This document shows positions 47,065-54,943 of a DNA stretch of 64,000 nucleotides, one piece after another. How positions within the stretch are numbered: the first letter of the stretch is position 1; the number at the start of each line of letters is the position of its first letter. A program made the position numbers and the translations under genes. Under the pieces are notes generated by a model, which saw nothing but the letters and a program-made list of their open reading frames with translations, was not told where the DNA came from and did no database searches. This stretch comes from Pseudomonadota bacterium (GTDB taxonomy: Bacteria; Pseudomonadota; Gammaproteobacteria; Burkholderiales; JAKAFK01): positions 1 through 64,000 of the forward strand of contig JAJYKK010000001.1 of the NCBI GenBank assembly GCA_021788645.1, read 5' to 3'.

Positions 47065-48272
47065 GAGGCGGAAATCCTTTGCGGCACCGGGCGGGTGGGT
47101 TCGAGCCGGCTGACGAGGGGCAGGCTCAGGAAGAACAGAAAATAGAGCGCCAGGAAGATCCGGGCGGGCAGCAGCAGCGCAGGGGTGGCGGGCTGCATGC
47201 CGATCCACCCCAAGGCGAGCAGGGTGAGGGCGAAAGCGATTACCATCCACCGGTAGACCGGGCGGTAACGCGATGACTTGACCGGGCTGTAATCGAGCCA
47301 GGGCAGCAGGAAAGGCGCGATAATCGCGGCAAACAGAATACCGATGCCGACTGCTTTGTTCGGGACCGCGCGCAGCATGGCGTAATAGGGGGCCAAGTAC
47401 CAGGCAGGCGTGACATCCGGCGGGGTCTTCAGGGGATTGGCGGGGCTAAAATTGTAAGTTTCGATGAATAACCCATGGAAGGTCGGTGCATAGAACACGA
47501 TCGCGCAGAAGACGACCAGAAAGACGCCCACGCCGAACATGTCCTTGACGGTGTAATAGGGATGAAACGGAATGCCGTCCACCGGCCGTCCGCGAGCGTC
47601 CAAATGTTCCCGAATCTCCACGCCGTCCGGATTGTTGGAGCCGACCTCGTGCAGCGCCAGCAAGTGCGTGAGGATCAGGACGGCAAGGAGCGCGGGCAGC
47701 AGCACGGCATGGAAGGCCACGAAGCGCGTCAAGGTCGGCGTGCCGACCCCGAAGCTTCCGCGCAGCACGGATGCGAGCCAGTCGCCCAGGTAGGGAATGG
47801 CGGCAATGATAGAGGTGATGACCTCCCCGCCCCAGTAAGACATGTTGCCGAACGGGAGCACATAGCCGAAGTAGGCTTCGCCCATGAGGCAAACGTACAA
47901 TGCGACGCCCACCAGCCAGAGGAGCTCGCGCGGCCGCTTGAACGATCCGTAGAGATAGCCGCGCAGCATGTGCAGGTAGATGACGATGAAGAACAGGGAG
48001 GCTCCCGTGGTGTGGATGTAGCGGACCAGCCACCCCCACTTCACGTCGTACATGATGGTCTGGACGGAATTGAACGCCGCCTTTGCGCTCGGCTGATAGT
48101 GGGCGAGGAGCAAGATCCCGGAAATGATTTGTGCGGCGAACACGAACAGGGCGAGGGATCCGAAGAAATACCAGAAGTTGAAGTTCTTGGGCGCGTAATA
48201 TTCGGTCATGCTCGTGCGCACAAGGGCGCTGAAAGGAAACCGTCGGTCCACCCACGCGGTCAGTCGGCCCAT
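47061..48272 (-). CDS. petB: Cytochrome b subunit of the bc1 complex
   Basis: The 403-residue protein has eight membrane helices. The haem-binding histidines are in YIHTTGASLFFIVIYLHML and FHAVLLPALLAVLILTHLLALH. Other landmarks are YVLPFGNMSYWGGEVIT and the Qo-site loop. The Qo motif reads PAWY at residues 289-292, where PEWY or PVWY is more usual. The protein exchanges electrons between quinol and the Rieske and c1 subunits. It lies in the order petA, petB, petC on the minus strand. Confidence 0.96.
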   Translation of the reverse strand: MGRLTAWVDRRFPFSALVRTSMTEYYAPKNFNFWYFFGSLALFVFAAQIISGILLLAHYQPSAKAAFNSVQTIMYDVKWGWLVRYIHTTGASLFFIVIYLHMLRGYLYGSFKRPRELLWLVGVALYVCLMGEAYFGYVLPFGNMSYWGGEVITSIIAAIPYLGDWLASVLRGSFGVGTPTLTRFVAFHAVLLPALLAVLILTHLLALHEVGSNNPDGVEIREHLDARGRPVDGIPFHPYYTVKDMFGVGVFLVVFCAIVFYAPTFHGLFIETYNFSPANPLKTPPDVTPAWYLAPYYAMLRAVPNKAVGIGILFAAIIAPFLLPWLDYSPVKSSRYRPVYRWMVIAFALTLLALGWIGMQPATPALLLPARIFLALYFLFFLSLPLVSRLEPTRPVPQRISAS

Positions 48273-48336
48273 GTCTTGGTGTTCCTCCGCAAAAGCCCGA
48301 GTCCTTTCGCCACCCGGGCGGTCCTCGGCGCGTGCC

Positions 48337-48972
48337 TCAACACAGTTTGCTTTCGGGATACATGGCGGTCACGGTGATCTGCTTCTCGTCCTCGCTGAAG
48401 TGATAGACCGGAATCGCCATGTTTCGGGGTGCCGGCACGCCCTTGAATACCCGTCCCGACAGGTCGTAGAGCGAGCCGTGGCAGGGGCAGTGGAAGCCGC
48501 CGAGCCAGCGGGGTCCGACCGAACCTTTGCGGGGCTTGTACAAGGGGGTGCAGCACAGATGGGTGCACACCCGAACCATGACGAGCCACTGCGGCTTGAG
48601 GGACCGGAATCTATTCCTGCATGCCGGGGGCTGTTGCGGCACCGCGCAGCTCGGGTCGCGCAGCAGCGGTTCCACCGCCGGCAAGGTGGCCAGCATCTCC
48701 GGCGTTCGGTTCACCACGATCAGCGGCTTGTCTTGCCACGGTACGGTGACCTGCATGCCGGGCTCAATGGGGACCAAGGCGACGGTTGTTGCCGCTGCCG
48801 CTTTGACGCTTGCATCCGGTTCCAGGGTTTCGACCAGAGGCACGATCACGTAGGCCGTGCCGACGGCCCCGAGAATGGCCGTCGCGAGCGTCAGGAAGCG
48901 GCGTCTCCCGGCATGGGCGGCGAGGGGGTGGGCCTGCGCGGTCATGGCGTCGGGTCCGGTGGGTCGATCCAT
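48337..48972 (-). CDS. petA: Rieske iron-sulfur subunit of the bc1 complex
   Basis: The 211-residue protein has a twin-arginine-like start (AGRRRFLTLATAILGAVGTAYV), which serves as both Tat signal and membrane anchor. The [2Fe-2S] ligand motifs CTHLCC and CPCHGS are both present, with the conserved cysteines for the disulfide. It follows petA-first order and is 64 bases from petB. I start at ATG 48972; ATG 48945 (MTAQAHP) is an alternative, and neither has a clear ribosome-binding site. Confidence 0.94.
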   Translation of the reverse strand: MDRPTGPDAMTAQAHPLAAHAGRRRFLTLATAILGAVGTAYVIVPLVETLEPDASVKAAAATTVALVPIEPGMQVTVPWQDKPLIVVNRTPEMLATLPAVEPLLRDPSCAVPQQPPACRNRFRSLKPQWLVMVRVCTHLCCTPLYKPRKGSVGPRWLGGFHCPCHGSLYDLSGRVFKGVPAPRNMAIPVYHFSEDEKQITVTAMYPESKLC

Positions 48973-48985
48973 GGACCGTGCATTG

Positions 48986-49588
48986 TCAGAGCGACTGACT
49001 GTGCTGCGCGAGATATTCGGAGAGGGACTGGGCGTTTGCCTGGATGCCCGTTTCGCCCTTCTGCCAGCCAGCTGGGCAGACTTCCCCATGTTCCTCGTGA
49101 AATTGCAGCGCGTCGACCATGCGCAGCGCTTCGTCCACGTTGCGCCCGAGGGGCAGGTCGTTCACCAGTTGATGGCGGACGATCGCTTGGCGATCCAGAA
49201 GGAAGGTCGCGCGCAGCGCGACCGCATCATCGAGGAGGACGTCATAGGCGCGTGAGATGGCGCGGGTCGTGTCGGCCACCATGGGAAATCCGAGCGGGCC
49301 GACACCGCCCTGGGCAACAGGGGTCTTCCGCCAGGCCAGATGGGTATACTCGGAGTCCCCGCTCACCGATACCACAAGCGTGTGGCGTGCGCGGAACGCC
49401 TGAAGTCGGTGGTTAAAGGCGATGATTTCCGTGGGACACACGAAGGTGAAGTCCATCGGGTAGAAGAAAACGATCGCATGCCGGCCCGCGATGTAGCGGT
49501 AAAGATTGAAATCCGCGACGAGCGAGTCGTCGCCCATCACGGCTGCCGCGGTGAAGTCCGGTGCGCGTCGGGCAACAAGTACGGACAT
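48986..49588 (-). CDS. 2-Cys peroxiredoxin (AhpC/Prx1 type)
   Basis: This 200-residue enzyme reduces peroxides. The peroxidatic cysteine is Cys51 in FYPMDFTFVCPTE, and a resolving cysteine lies in GEVCPAGWQKGE near residue 173, so it is a typical 2-Cys enzyme. It ends 14 bases upstream of petA on the same strand. This may be chance, or it may connect peroxide defence to bc1 activity. Confidence 0.92.
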   Translation of the reverse strand: MSVLVARRAPDFTAAAVMGDDSLVADFNLYRYIAGRHAIVFFYPMDFTFVCPTEIIAFNHRLQAFRARHTLVVSVSGDSEYTHLAWRKTPVAQGGVGPLGFPMVADTTRAISRAYDVLLDDAVALRATFLLDRQAIVRHQLVNDLPLGRNVDEALRMVDALQFHEEHGEVCPAGWQKGETGIQANAQSLSEYLAQHSQSL

Positions 49589-49663
49589 GGCTTGTTCCGT
49601 CCTCAGTGAGGGGATTGAATCGAGTCGCCGTTGCGGCGCCTGGCGGCTTCGCGCGGCGGTCCT

Positions 49664-49921
49664 TCAGGCGGCGTAGCGGGGCATCACCGGGTCGCTGGGG
49701 TCGCGCTTGCGCTCGCAATGCAAACGCCCATGCCGCCAGGAGCCGGCCGTGCGTTGCCCGGGCCGGGGGATGCACGCATGTTGCCGCAACCAGGCCAACT
49801 CCCTGCGCGTCTGAAGGTTCACGCGATAATTCACGACCGTGAACGAGCCCAGCAGCACCGCCTCGATCGCCAAGGCGGCGATCACCAATTTCGCGGAGAG
49901 AGGCGGCTTGAGACCGGGCAT
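49664..49921 (-). CDS. Small membrane protein (doubtful)
   Basis: The 85-residue frame starts MPGLKPPLSAKLVIAALAIEAVLLGSFTVVNYRV, one likely membrane helix, and ends in a basic, cysteine-containing tail (HACIPRPGQRT, LHCERKRDPSD). No clear ribosome-binding site precedes ATG 49921, so translation is uncertain. It lies 75 bases upstream of the peroxiredoxin gene on the same strand. The function is unknown. Confidence 0.45.
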   Translation of the reverse strand: MPGLKPPLSAKLVIAALAIEAVLLGSFTVVNYRVNLQTRRELAWLRQHACIPRPGQRTAGSWRHGRLHCERKRDPSDPVMPRYAA

Positions 49922-50195
49922 CAGGGATCGCGCTCGGAGAAAATGTGAAAATGCGTTCCACGGCCCTGCCTCTTGCCGGGACTCGCTACGCGAGGCGCAT
50001 CGGTCGGCTTGACCCGGGGCGATTTCCGCTGCTTTCTGTATAGGCGGCATTTCCCAGCGGCGCAACTTAGAACTTAAGATCTGCCGCGACGGTCGTGCGC
50101 TTCAGGCGGGGAGGACGGGGAGGAAAAGGCTTGCGCGGTGCGGCGAGAGGGCGGCAGCGCCAGGGTCCTGAACCGGACCCCGGTATCGCGGCCGG

Positions 50196-50375
50196 CTAGT
50201 CCCCGGGACGATCCGGATCTTCTGACGGAAAACTTGCCACTACGCGCGGCAGGACGGCCGCCAGGACAAGAATCCCGACATAGGCGGCGGTATTTCGGAT
50301 GTCCCCGACCGCCGCGCTGTAAGCCGCGAGCGCGATGCTGGAGACAATGGCGAGAGGGTACAGGAATCGGCCCAT
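50196..50375 (-). CDS. Small two-helix membrane protein
   Basis: The 59-residue frame starts MGRFLYPLAIVSSIALAAYSAAVG and has a second hydrophobic stretch NTAAYVGILVLAAVLPRVVASF, then an acidic tail. GGAG lies 11 bases before the ATG. The two clear helices make it a plausible small membrane protein, but no family is recognised. It is next to the DnaA-box cluster. Confidence 0.5.
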   Translation of the reverse strand: MGRFLYPLAIVSSIALAAYSAAVGDIRNTAAYVGILVLAAVLPRVVASFPSEDPDRPGD

Positions 50376-50785
50376 TTGATGCGATGCTCCACTAACGTCA
50401 TTTCCTAGGCGCCAAGCGATGGGCTGAATCCCATGCGGCTCGAAATACTTGGCTTGACACAAGATTTAAATATAGCAAGAATGACGGGGCCAATGCAAAC
50501 CAACAAATATAACCAGCGCCCGCATCGCATGCCGGGTGCGCTATCCCCCTAATGGTGTTGGCCTTTCGCCTTTATGCACAATTCAAGATGTAACGGCGGC
50601 TTGCCCATATTGGGGACATGCATATCTTGTTATAGTGCATAGATGCGGCATGTTATCAATACGTTGGTTGTTCTGAGAACGCGGTACTGCCTTCAACAAA
50701 CACACTTCGCGGTAAAAATCAAGCCGATATTTGGGCGGCTATGCACAAAGTTATCAACAGAAATTGTGTATAAGCCGAATTTCCT
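50376..50785. other. AT-rich intergenic region with DnaA-box-like sites
   Basis: This 410-base gap between a small membrane protein gene and the sensor-kinase gene is noticeably richer in A and T than its surroundings (for example 50463-50485). It holds two exact and several near matches to the DnaA box, described in the next entry. No gene is visible. Confidence 0.5.
50572..50773. promoter_or_regulatory. DnaA-box cluster
   Basis: Exact matches to TTATNCACA occur at 50572-50580 (plus, TTATGCACA) and 50765-50773 (minus, TTATACACA). One-mismatch copies are CTATGCACA at 50739-50747 and TTATCAACA at 50751-50759. A weaker copy, reading TAGTGCATA around 50633-50641, lies between. Three of the sites fall within 35 bases. 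The cluster might be an origin-like or DnaA-titrating element, or regulate the adjacent genes. No dnaA, dnaN or gidA gene is nearby. Confidence 0.5.
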
Positions 50786-52192
50786 TTAACGGCTGAGCAG
50801 CTTATTGCGAATGCGCTGGATGATCTTCCGCTTCCCGATGGCGCCTTTGCTGTTCCGGTCGGGCTTGCGGGCGCGAGAGAGCGTCAGACTCACTTCAAGT
50901 CCTTGTTCCGCCCGGTTGCGCAGCGTGAGGTCCCCGCCATGGGCGCGGGCGATGTTGCGGGCAATCGTCAAGCCGAGCCCGGTGCCCCCGCTTGCCCGGT
51001 TGCGCGAAACCTCGAGCCGGTAGAAGGGATCGAAGACCTTCTCCATCTCCGTTTCCGGAATCCCCGGACCCTGGTCCTGCACCCGGATGGCGAGCCGCTC
51101 CGGGCTGTCCTCGACGAAGAAGGCGGCTTCCCTGCCGTAGTTCACCGCGTTGTCGAGGATGTTGGCCAGACAGCGTTTGAGGGCTTGCGGATTGCCCAGG
51201 TACGGGGCCTCGACGCGCCCGGATATCGAGACATGGTGTCCCATCTCTTCGGCATCGCGCTGCAGGCTTTCGAGCAGCGCCATCACATCGACCGGTTGCA
51301 CGGTCTCTTCCGTGCCGATGCCGCGAATGAAGTCCAGGGTTGCGGCGACCATTGATTCCATCTCGGCCAAATCGTTCACGAACTTGCTCTTCAGTTCGGG
51401 GTCGTCGAGGACCTCCACGCGCAGGCGCAGGCGCGTGATGGGCGTCTTGAGGTCATGCGAGACGGCCGCGAGAATGCGCGTGCGCTCGCGGATATACCCG
51501 ACCAGCTGCGCCTGCATGGTGTTGAAGGCGTGCGCCGCGCGCCGGACCTCCACGGGGCCTTCTTCCGCCAGCGGGTGGCGGTGGATGTCGCGCCCCAAGG
51601 CTTCGGCGGCCGAGGCCAGAGCGCGTAGCGGGCTGGTCACCCAGCGCACGGCAATGAGGGAAAACAGGATGACGGTGGCCAGAAGGATCAGTATCTTGGG
51701 CAGCAGCCGATTGATTTCCTTGCCGGTCTCGTCCGGCAGGTCGGAGCGGAATGACACCCATGTCTGATCCCTCAGGCGGACCTGAACCTGAAACGTCAAG
51801 CCGTCGGGCGTGACCCGCGACGCCAGGACGTCAATGGGCCAACGGTTTCCGAGATAGCCACGCAGGATCACGTCGAACACCGCCGCATGGCTGCGCTGCC
51901 TGAAGTGCAGGCTATCCGGTTCCACGGGCGCCTTGTTCAGCCGGATGGACAGGGACGGCGTGCTCAGCATGGCCACGAGCTTGGGGCGCTCCGCGGGGCT
52001 CACGGCGTCCAGCACCTTCACGGTATCGGCGATATGCCGCGCGGTCTCGATGGTGTGCGTTTCATAGAAAAAATCCTCGCGATTGCCCTGTCGAATGGCG
52101 AGGCTGATGAATTGAGCGAGCACCAGAACGCTCATGAGGATCAGTATCATGCGCCCGAACAGGGATTGCGGGAGCGGAAACCAACGAATCAT
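50786..52192 (-). CDS. EnvZ-like sensor histidine kinase
   Basis: The 468-residue kinase has a membrane helix (LFGRMILILMSVLVLAQFISLA), a periplasmic domain of about 130 residues, a second helix (ILLATVILFSLIAV), a HAMP-like region (RWVTSPLRALASAAEALG), the phospho-acceptor motif AVSHDLKTPITRLRLRVE, and the ATP-binding boxes NILDNAVNYG, DQGPGIPETEMEKVFDPFYRLE and GGTGLGLTIARNIA. Its ATG overlaps the response-regulator stop by four bases. It senses an unknown envelope signal; the EnvZ class is inferred from order and layout. Confidence 0.93.
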   Translation of the reverse strand: MIRWFPLPQSLFGRMILILMSVLVLAQFISLAIRQGNREDFFYETHTIETARHIADTVKVLDAVSPAERPKLVAMLSTPSLSIRLNKAPVEPDSLHFRQRSHAAVFDVILRGYLGNRWPIDVLASRVTPDGLTFQVQVRLRDQTWVSFRSDLPDETGKEINRLLPKILILLATVILFSLIAVRWVTSPLRALASAAEALGRDIHRHPLAEEGPVEVRRAAHAFNTMQAQLVGYIRERTRILAAVSHDLKTPITRLRLRVEVLDDPELKSKFVNDLAEMESMVAATLDFIRGIGTEETVQPVDVMALLESLQRDAEEMGHHVSISGRVEAPYLGNPQALKRCLANILDNAVNYGREAAFFVEDSPERLAIRVQDQGPGIPETEMEKVFDPFYRLEVSRNRASGGTGLGLTIARNIARAHGGDLTLRNRAEQGLEVSLTLSRARKPDRNSKGAIGKRKIIQRIRNKLLSR

Positions 52193-52908
52193 CGTTCTTT
52201 CTCGACCCGCGCGGCCAGTACGTAGCCTTGGCCGCGCACCGTCTTGATGATCGCGGATTCCTTGGGATCCTCGCGTAGGCGCTGGCGCAGACGGCTGACC
52301 TGCACATCGATGCTGCGGTCGAAGGGGAGCGCTTCCCGGCCCTGTCCGAGATCCATCAGCTGGTCGCGCGTGAGTACCCGATTGGGATGCTGCAGGAAGA
52401 TCATGAGCAGGCGATACTCGGCCCCGCTCAAGGGTACAACCAGTCCATCCGGCGCAACCAGGTGGCGCGCGGCGGTGTCGAGCGCCCAGCCGGCGAAGCG
52501 GATGGTGCGCGCTTCGTCGGCCTGGATGGACTCGGGGATCGCCTTGGCGCGGCGGAGGATGCTCTTGATGCGGGCGAGCAGTTCGCGAGGATTGAATGGT
52601 TTGGCGAGATAATCGTCCGCACCCATTTCGAGGCCGACGATGCGATCCATGTCCTCGCCGCGCGCCGTCAGCATGATGACGGGGATTGCCGATGTCGCGC
52701 GCAGATTGCGGCACAAGACCAGGCCGTCGTCTCCCGGGAGCATCACGTCCAAAACGATCAGATCGACATGCGACTTGTCGAGCGCGGCCCACATGCCCCG
52801 ACCATCCGCCACAGTCGTGATGCGATAGCCGTTCTTGCGCAAATAGTCCGCCAAAAGGTCGCGAATGTCGGCATCATCGTCGACGATGAGCAAATGGTCT
52901 TGGGTCAT
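52189..52908 (-). CDS. OmpR-family response regulator
   Basis: The 239-residue regulator has a receiver domain (IVDDDADIRD at the start, phosphorylation aspartate in LIVLDVMLPGDD, and LAKPFNPRELLAR) followed by a winged-helix DNA-binding domain (LSGAEYRLLMIFLQHPNRVLTRDQL, then RSIDVQVSRLRQRL). Its upstream region carries OmpR-type GTTACA repeats, which suggests autoregulation. The kinase gene follows with a four-base overlap. Confidence 0.95.
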   Translation of the reverse strand: MTQDHLLIVDDDADIRDLLADYLRKNGYRITTVADGRGMWAALDKSHVDLIVLDVMLPGDDGLVLCRNLRATSAIPVIMLTARGEDMDRIVGLEMGADDYLAKPFNPRELLARIKSILRRAKAIPESIQADEARTIRFAGWALDTAARHLVAPDGLVVPLSGAEYRLLMIFLQHPNRVLTRDQLMDLGQGREALPFDRSIDVQVSRLRQRLREDPKESAIIKTVRGQGYVLAARVEKER

Positions 52909-52954
52909 GGAGGCTCAATTTACACAGATTTCAGCCGGTACACGGCTGCCGAAT

Positions 52955-52970
52955 TGTAACGCACTGTAAC
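52955..52970 (-). promoter_or_regulatory. OmpR-type binding site 1
   Basis: On the minus strand this reads GTTACA-GTGC-GTTACA, an exact match to the direct-repeat form GTTACANNNNGTTACA known for OmpR-class sites. It overlaps a TACAAT (-10-like, plus coordinates 52953-52958) 45 bases upstream of the response-regulator start. It would suit autoregulation. Confidence 0.55.
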
Positions 52971-52983
52971 GGATTCCGGGGCT

Positions 52984-52999
52984 GTCACATTATGTTACA
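52984..52999 (+). promoter_or_regulatory. OmpR-type binding site 2
   Basis: GTCACA-TTAT-GTTACA on the plus strand matches the same repeat pattern with one difference, 13 bases from site 1 in the opposite orientation. A further single GTTACA lies at 53026-53031. The arrangement between two divergent genes could serve both. Confidence 0.5.
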
Positions 53000-53200
53000 A
53001 AAATCACGGCCCTTGACATATACGCGTTACACGCCGGTGTTGTAATCTTGTCCGCTGACGCTTTGTCCGTCGCCCCTCCATCGATTGGCCGCACGTCGGT
53101 CAGTCGCGCCCCGGGGGCCTTTCTCCGGCTGGGGAGGGGCCCGAATAGGAGCGGAGGGCGAATTGTGCCCGGTGTATCGTTAACCTCGAAAGGAAAAGCA

Positions 53201-53446
53201 ATGAAATACTCCGTATTGGCTGCCGCGTTGCTGGCCGTTGCCCTGACCGCTTGCCAGAAGAAAGAAGCCGCTCCCGCCGCTGGTCCCGCGACCGCGCCTT
53301 CCACTGCTGCGGCCCCTGCCGCTCCCTCGACGGCCGCTCCCGCCGCTGCCGCTCCTTCGACGGCTGCTCCGGCTGCTCCCTCGACCGCTGCTCCCGCTGC
53401 CGGCACGGCTCCTGCCATGCCGGCCGCCGGTACCGCTGCCAAGTAA
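53201..53446 (+). CDS. Small Ala/Pro-rich lipoprotein
   Basis: The 81-residue protein starts MKYSVLAAALLAVALTAC, a lipoprotein signal with cysteine as the lipid-attachment residue, then a charged QKKE and about 60 residues of Ala, Pro, Ser and Thr in AAPSTAAP-like repeats. It has no folded domain and could act as a flexible envelope spacer or surface lipoprotein. AAAGGA is the ribosome-binding site, and a very strong terminator follows. OmpR-type sites lie upstream, so it may be under the OmpR-like regulator, by inference. Confidence 0.85.
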   Translation: MKYSVLAAALLAVALTACQKKEAAPAAGPATAPSTAAAPAAPSTAAPAAAAPSTAAPAAPSTAAPAAGTAPAMPAAGTAAK

Positions 53447-53460
53447 TCGGCCGCAGTAAG

Positions 53461-53507
53461 AGCCCCGCCGCCCGGGAATGTTCCCGGGCGGCGGGGCTTT
53501 TTTTTTT
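53461..53507 (+). terminator. Strong intrinsic terminator after the lipoprotein gene
   Basis: A perfect 18-base-pair stem joins 53461-53478 to 53481-53498 around a two-base loop (in practice four with strain), followed by nine T. This is the strongest terminator in the window and suggests a highly expressed short transcript. Confidence 0.92.
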
Positions 53508-53670
53508 GCGCATTCCTGATTTCTCCGTCGGCGCGCGATCTTTTGCCTTGGATTTCCCTTATCCTGCCCGCCCTGCGCAGGCCGTTCGCCGCCATTGCCG
53601 GGCCCCTGGACTACAATAGAGGGGCCTGAGGCACGCCGAGGGGCGCCGCCGTGATCCTGGGGAATTGGCG

Positions 53671-54303
53671 ATGGCCGATGTGCAAGAGATCCTGCGTCTG
53701 CTGTTCACCCGCTATCCTGAGCCGCACATTGCGCTTCGTTTCTCAACGCCGCTCGAGCTTCTGGTGGCTACCATCTTGTCGGCCCAGTCGACCGACGTGC
53801 GCGTGAATGAAGTGACCCGGGAATTGTTCAGGAAATATCGCACCGCCAAAGATTATGCCGAGGCGCAACCCGAGGCTTTGGAACAGGAGATCCGGTCAAC
53901 CGGTTTCTACCGCCAGAAGGCGCGGGCGCTGATCGGCTGCGGACGGCGCCTGGCGTGCGACTTCGAGGGGCGGGTGCCGGCCTCCCGGGAGGCACTGGTT
54001 CGGCTGCCCGGTGTCGGCCGCAAGACCGCGAACGTGGTTCTTGGCAGCGCCTTCGGGGTGCCGGCGGTTGCCGTCGACACGCACGTCCTGCGCGTGTCCG
54101 CGCGCCTGGGGCTCGCCCATGCAAACGCACCCGAGCAGGTTGAAGCGCAACTGATGGCGTGCGTGCCTGAGGACAGGTGGACGGCGCTTGGCCTCGCGCT
54201 GATGCTGCACGGCCGTGAAACGTGTACGGCGCGGCGTCCCCGGTGCTGCGAGTGCGTGCTCTATGCGCCCTGCGAGTGGGCGCAAAAGCCGCCCTGCGCA
54301 TGA
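53671..54303 (+). CDS. nth: Endonuclease III
   Basis: Nth is a DNA glycosylase/AP lyase that removes oxidised pyrimidines. The 210-residue protein has ILSAQSTDVRVNEVT, the helix-hairpin-helix LPGVGRKTANVVL with the catalytic lysine, VAVDTHVLRVSARLGL with the catalytic aspartate, and the C-terminal [4Fe-4S] ligands in C-x6-C-x2-C-x5-C. I use ATG 53671, with GGGGA upstream; TTG 53665 adds two residues. Confidence 0.96.
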   Translation: MADVQEILRLLFTRYPEPHIALRFSTPLELLVATILSAQSTDVRVNEVTRELFRKYRTAKDYAEAQPEALEQEIRSTGFYRQKARALIGCGRRLACDFEGRVPASREALVRLPGVGRKTANVVLGSAFGVPAVAVDTHVLRVSARLGLAHANAPEQVEAQLMACVPEDRWTALGLALMLHGRETCTARRPRCCECVLYAPCEWAQKPPCA

Positions 54304-54366
54304 TGCGCCGGCGGCGCGCGCGACGCGGCGGCACATGCTTTCCGTTGAGAGGGTCCGAACGGCACG

Positions 54367-54924
54367 ATGAACGTCTATTTCATGCGGCATGGGCAGACCA
54401 ACTACAACGTGCGCGGATTGTGCAATGATGATCCGTCCCGGGATGTCCATCTGACGGCCCAGGGGGTCCAGCAGGCCGAGGGGGCGGCACAGGCCCTGCG
54501 CGAGGTTCCGATCGAGGCGATCCTCGTGTCGCGGCTTCCAAGGACGCGGCAGACGGCGGAAATCGTCAATCGCTACCATGGCGTGCCCATCACGGCGGTG
54601 GCGGCCCTCGACGATGTGCACACCGGTTGCGAAGGCAGGCCCGTGGCGATGCATCGCGAGGCCTTGCGATGCGACCCGATGCACGCGCGCGTCGACGGCG
54701 GGGAGACCCTTGCGGAACATAAGCGGCGCGTCTTCCAGTTCATCGATCGCCTCAAGGCGAGACCGGAACATACCATCCTCGTCGTTGCGCACGAGGAAAC
54801 CCTGCGCGTGGCGACGGCGTATTTTCGCGGCGTTCCTGATGAAGCGATGTGGCGGCTGCATTTCGACAACGCCGACGTCGTGCCTTTCGAGCTTGAGGCG
54901 CATCGCGGTACCCGCTGCGGCTAG
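54367..54924 (+). CDS. Histidine phosphatase superfamily protein
   Basis: The 185-residue protein belongs to the phosphoglycerate mutase-like histidine phosphatases. NVYFMRHGQTNYN is the RHG motif with the phospho-accepting histidine, SRLPRTRQTAEI carries the next conserved arginine, and VVAHEETLRV the second histidine. The substrate is not predictable. It follows nth after 63 bases. Confidence 0.88.
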   Translation: MNVYFMRHGQTNYNVRGLCNDDPSRDVHLTAQGVQQAEGAAQALREVPIEAILVSRLPRTRQTAEIVNRYHGVPITAVAALDDVHTGCEGRPVAMHREALRCDPMHARVDGGETLAEHKRRVFQFIDRLKARPEHTILVVAHEETLRVATAYFRGVPDEAMWRLHFDNADVVPFELEAHRGTRCG

Positions 54925-54943
54925 ACGGTCTCGGTTGCGCGAC

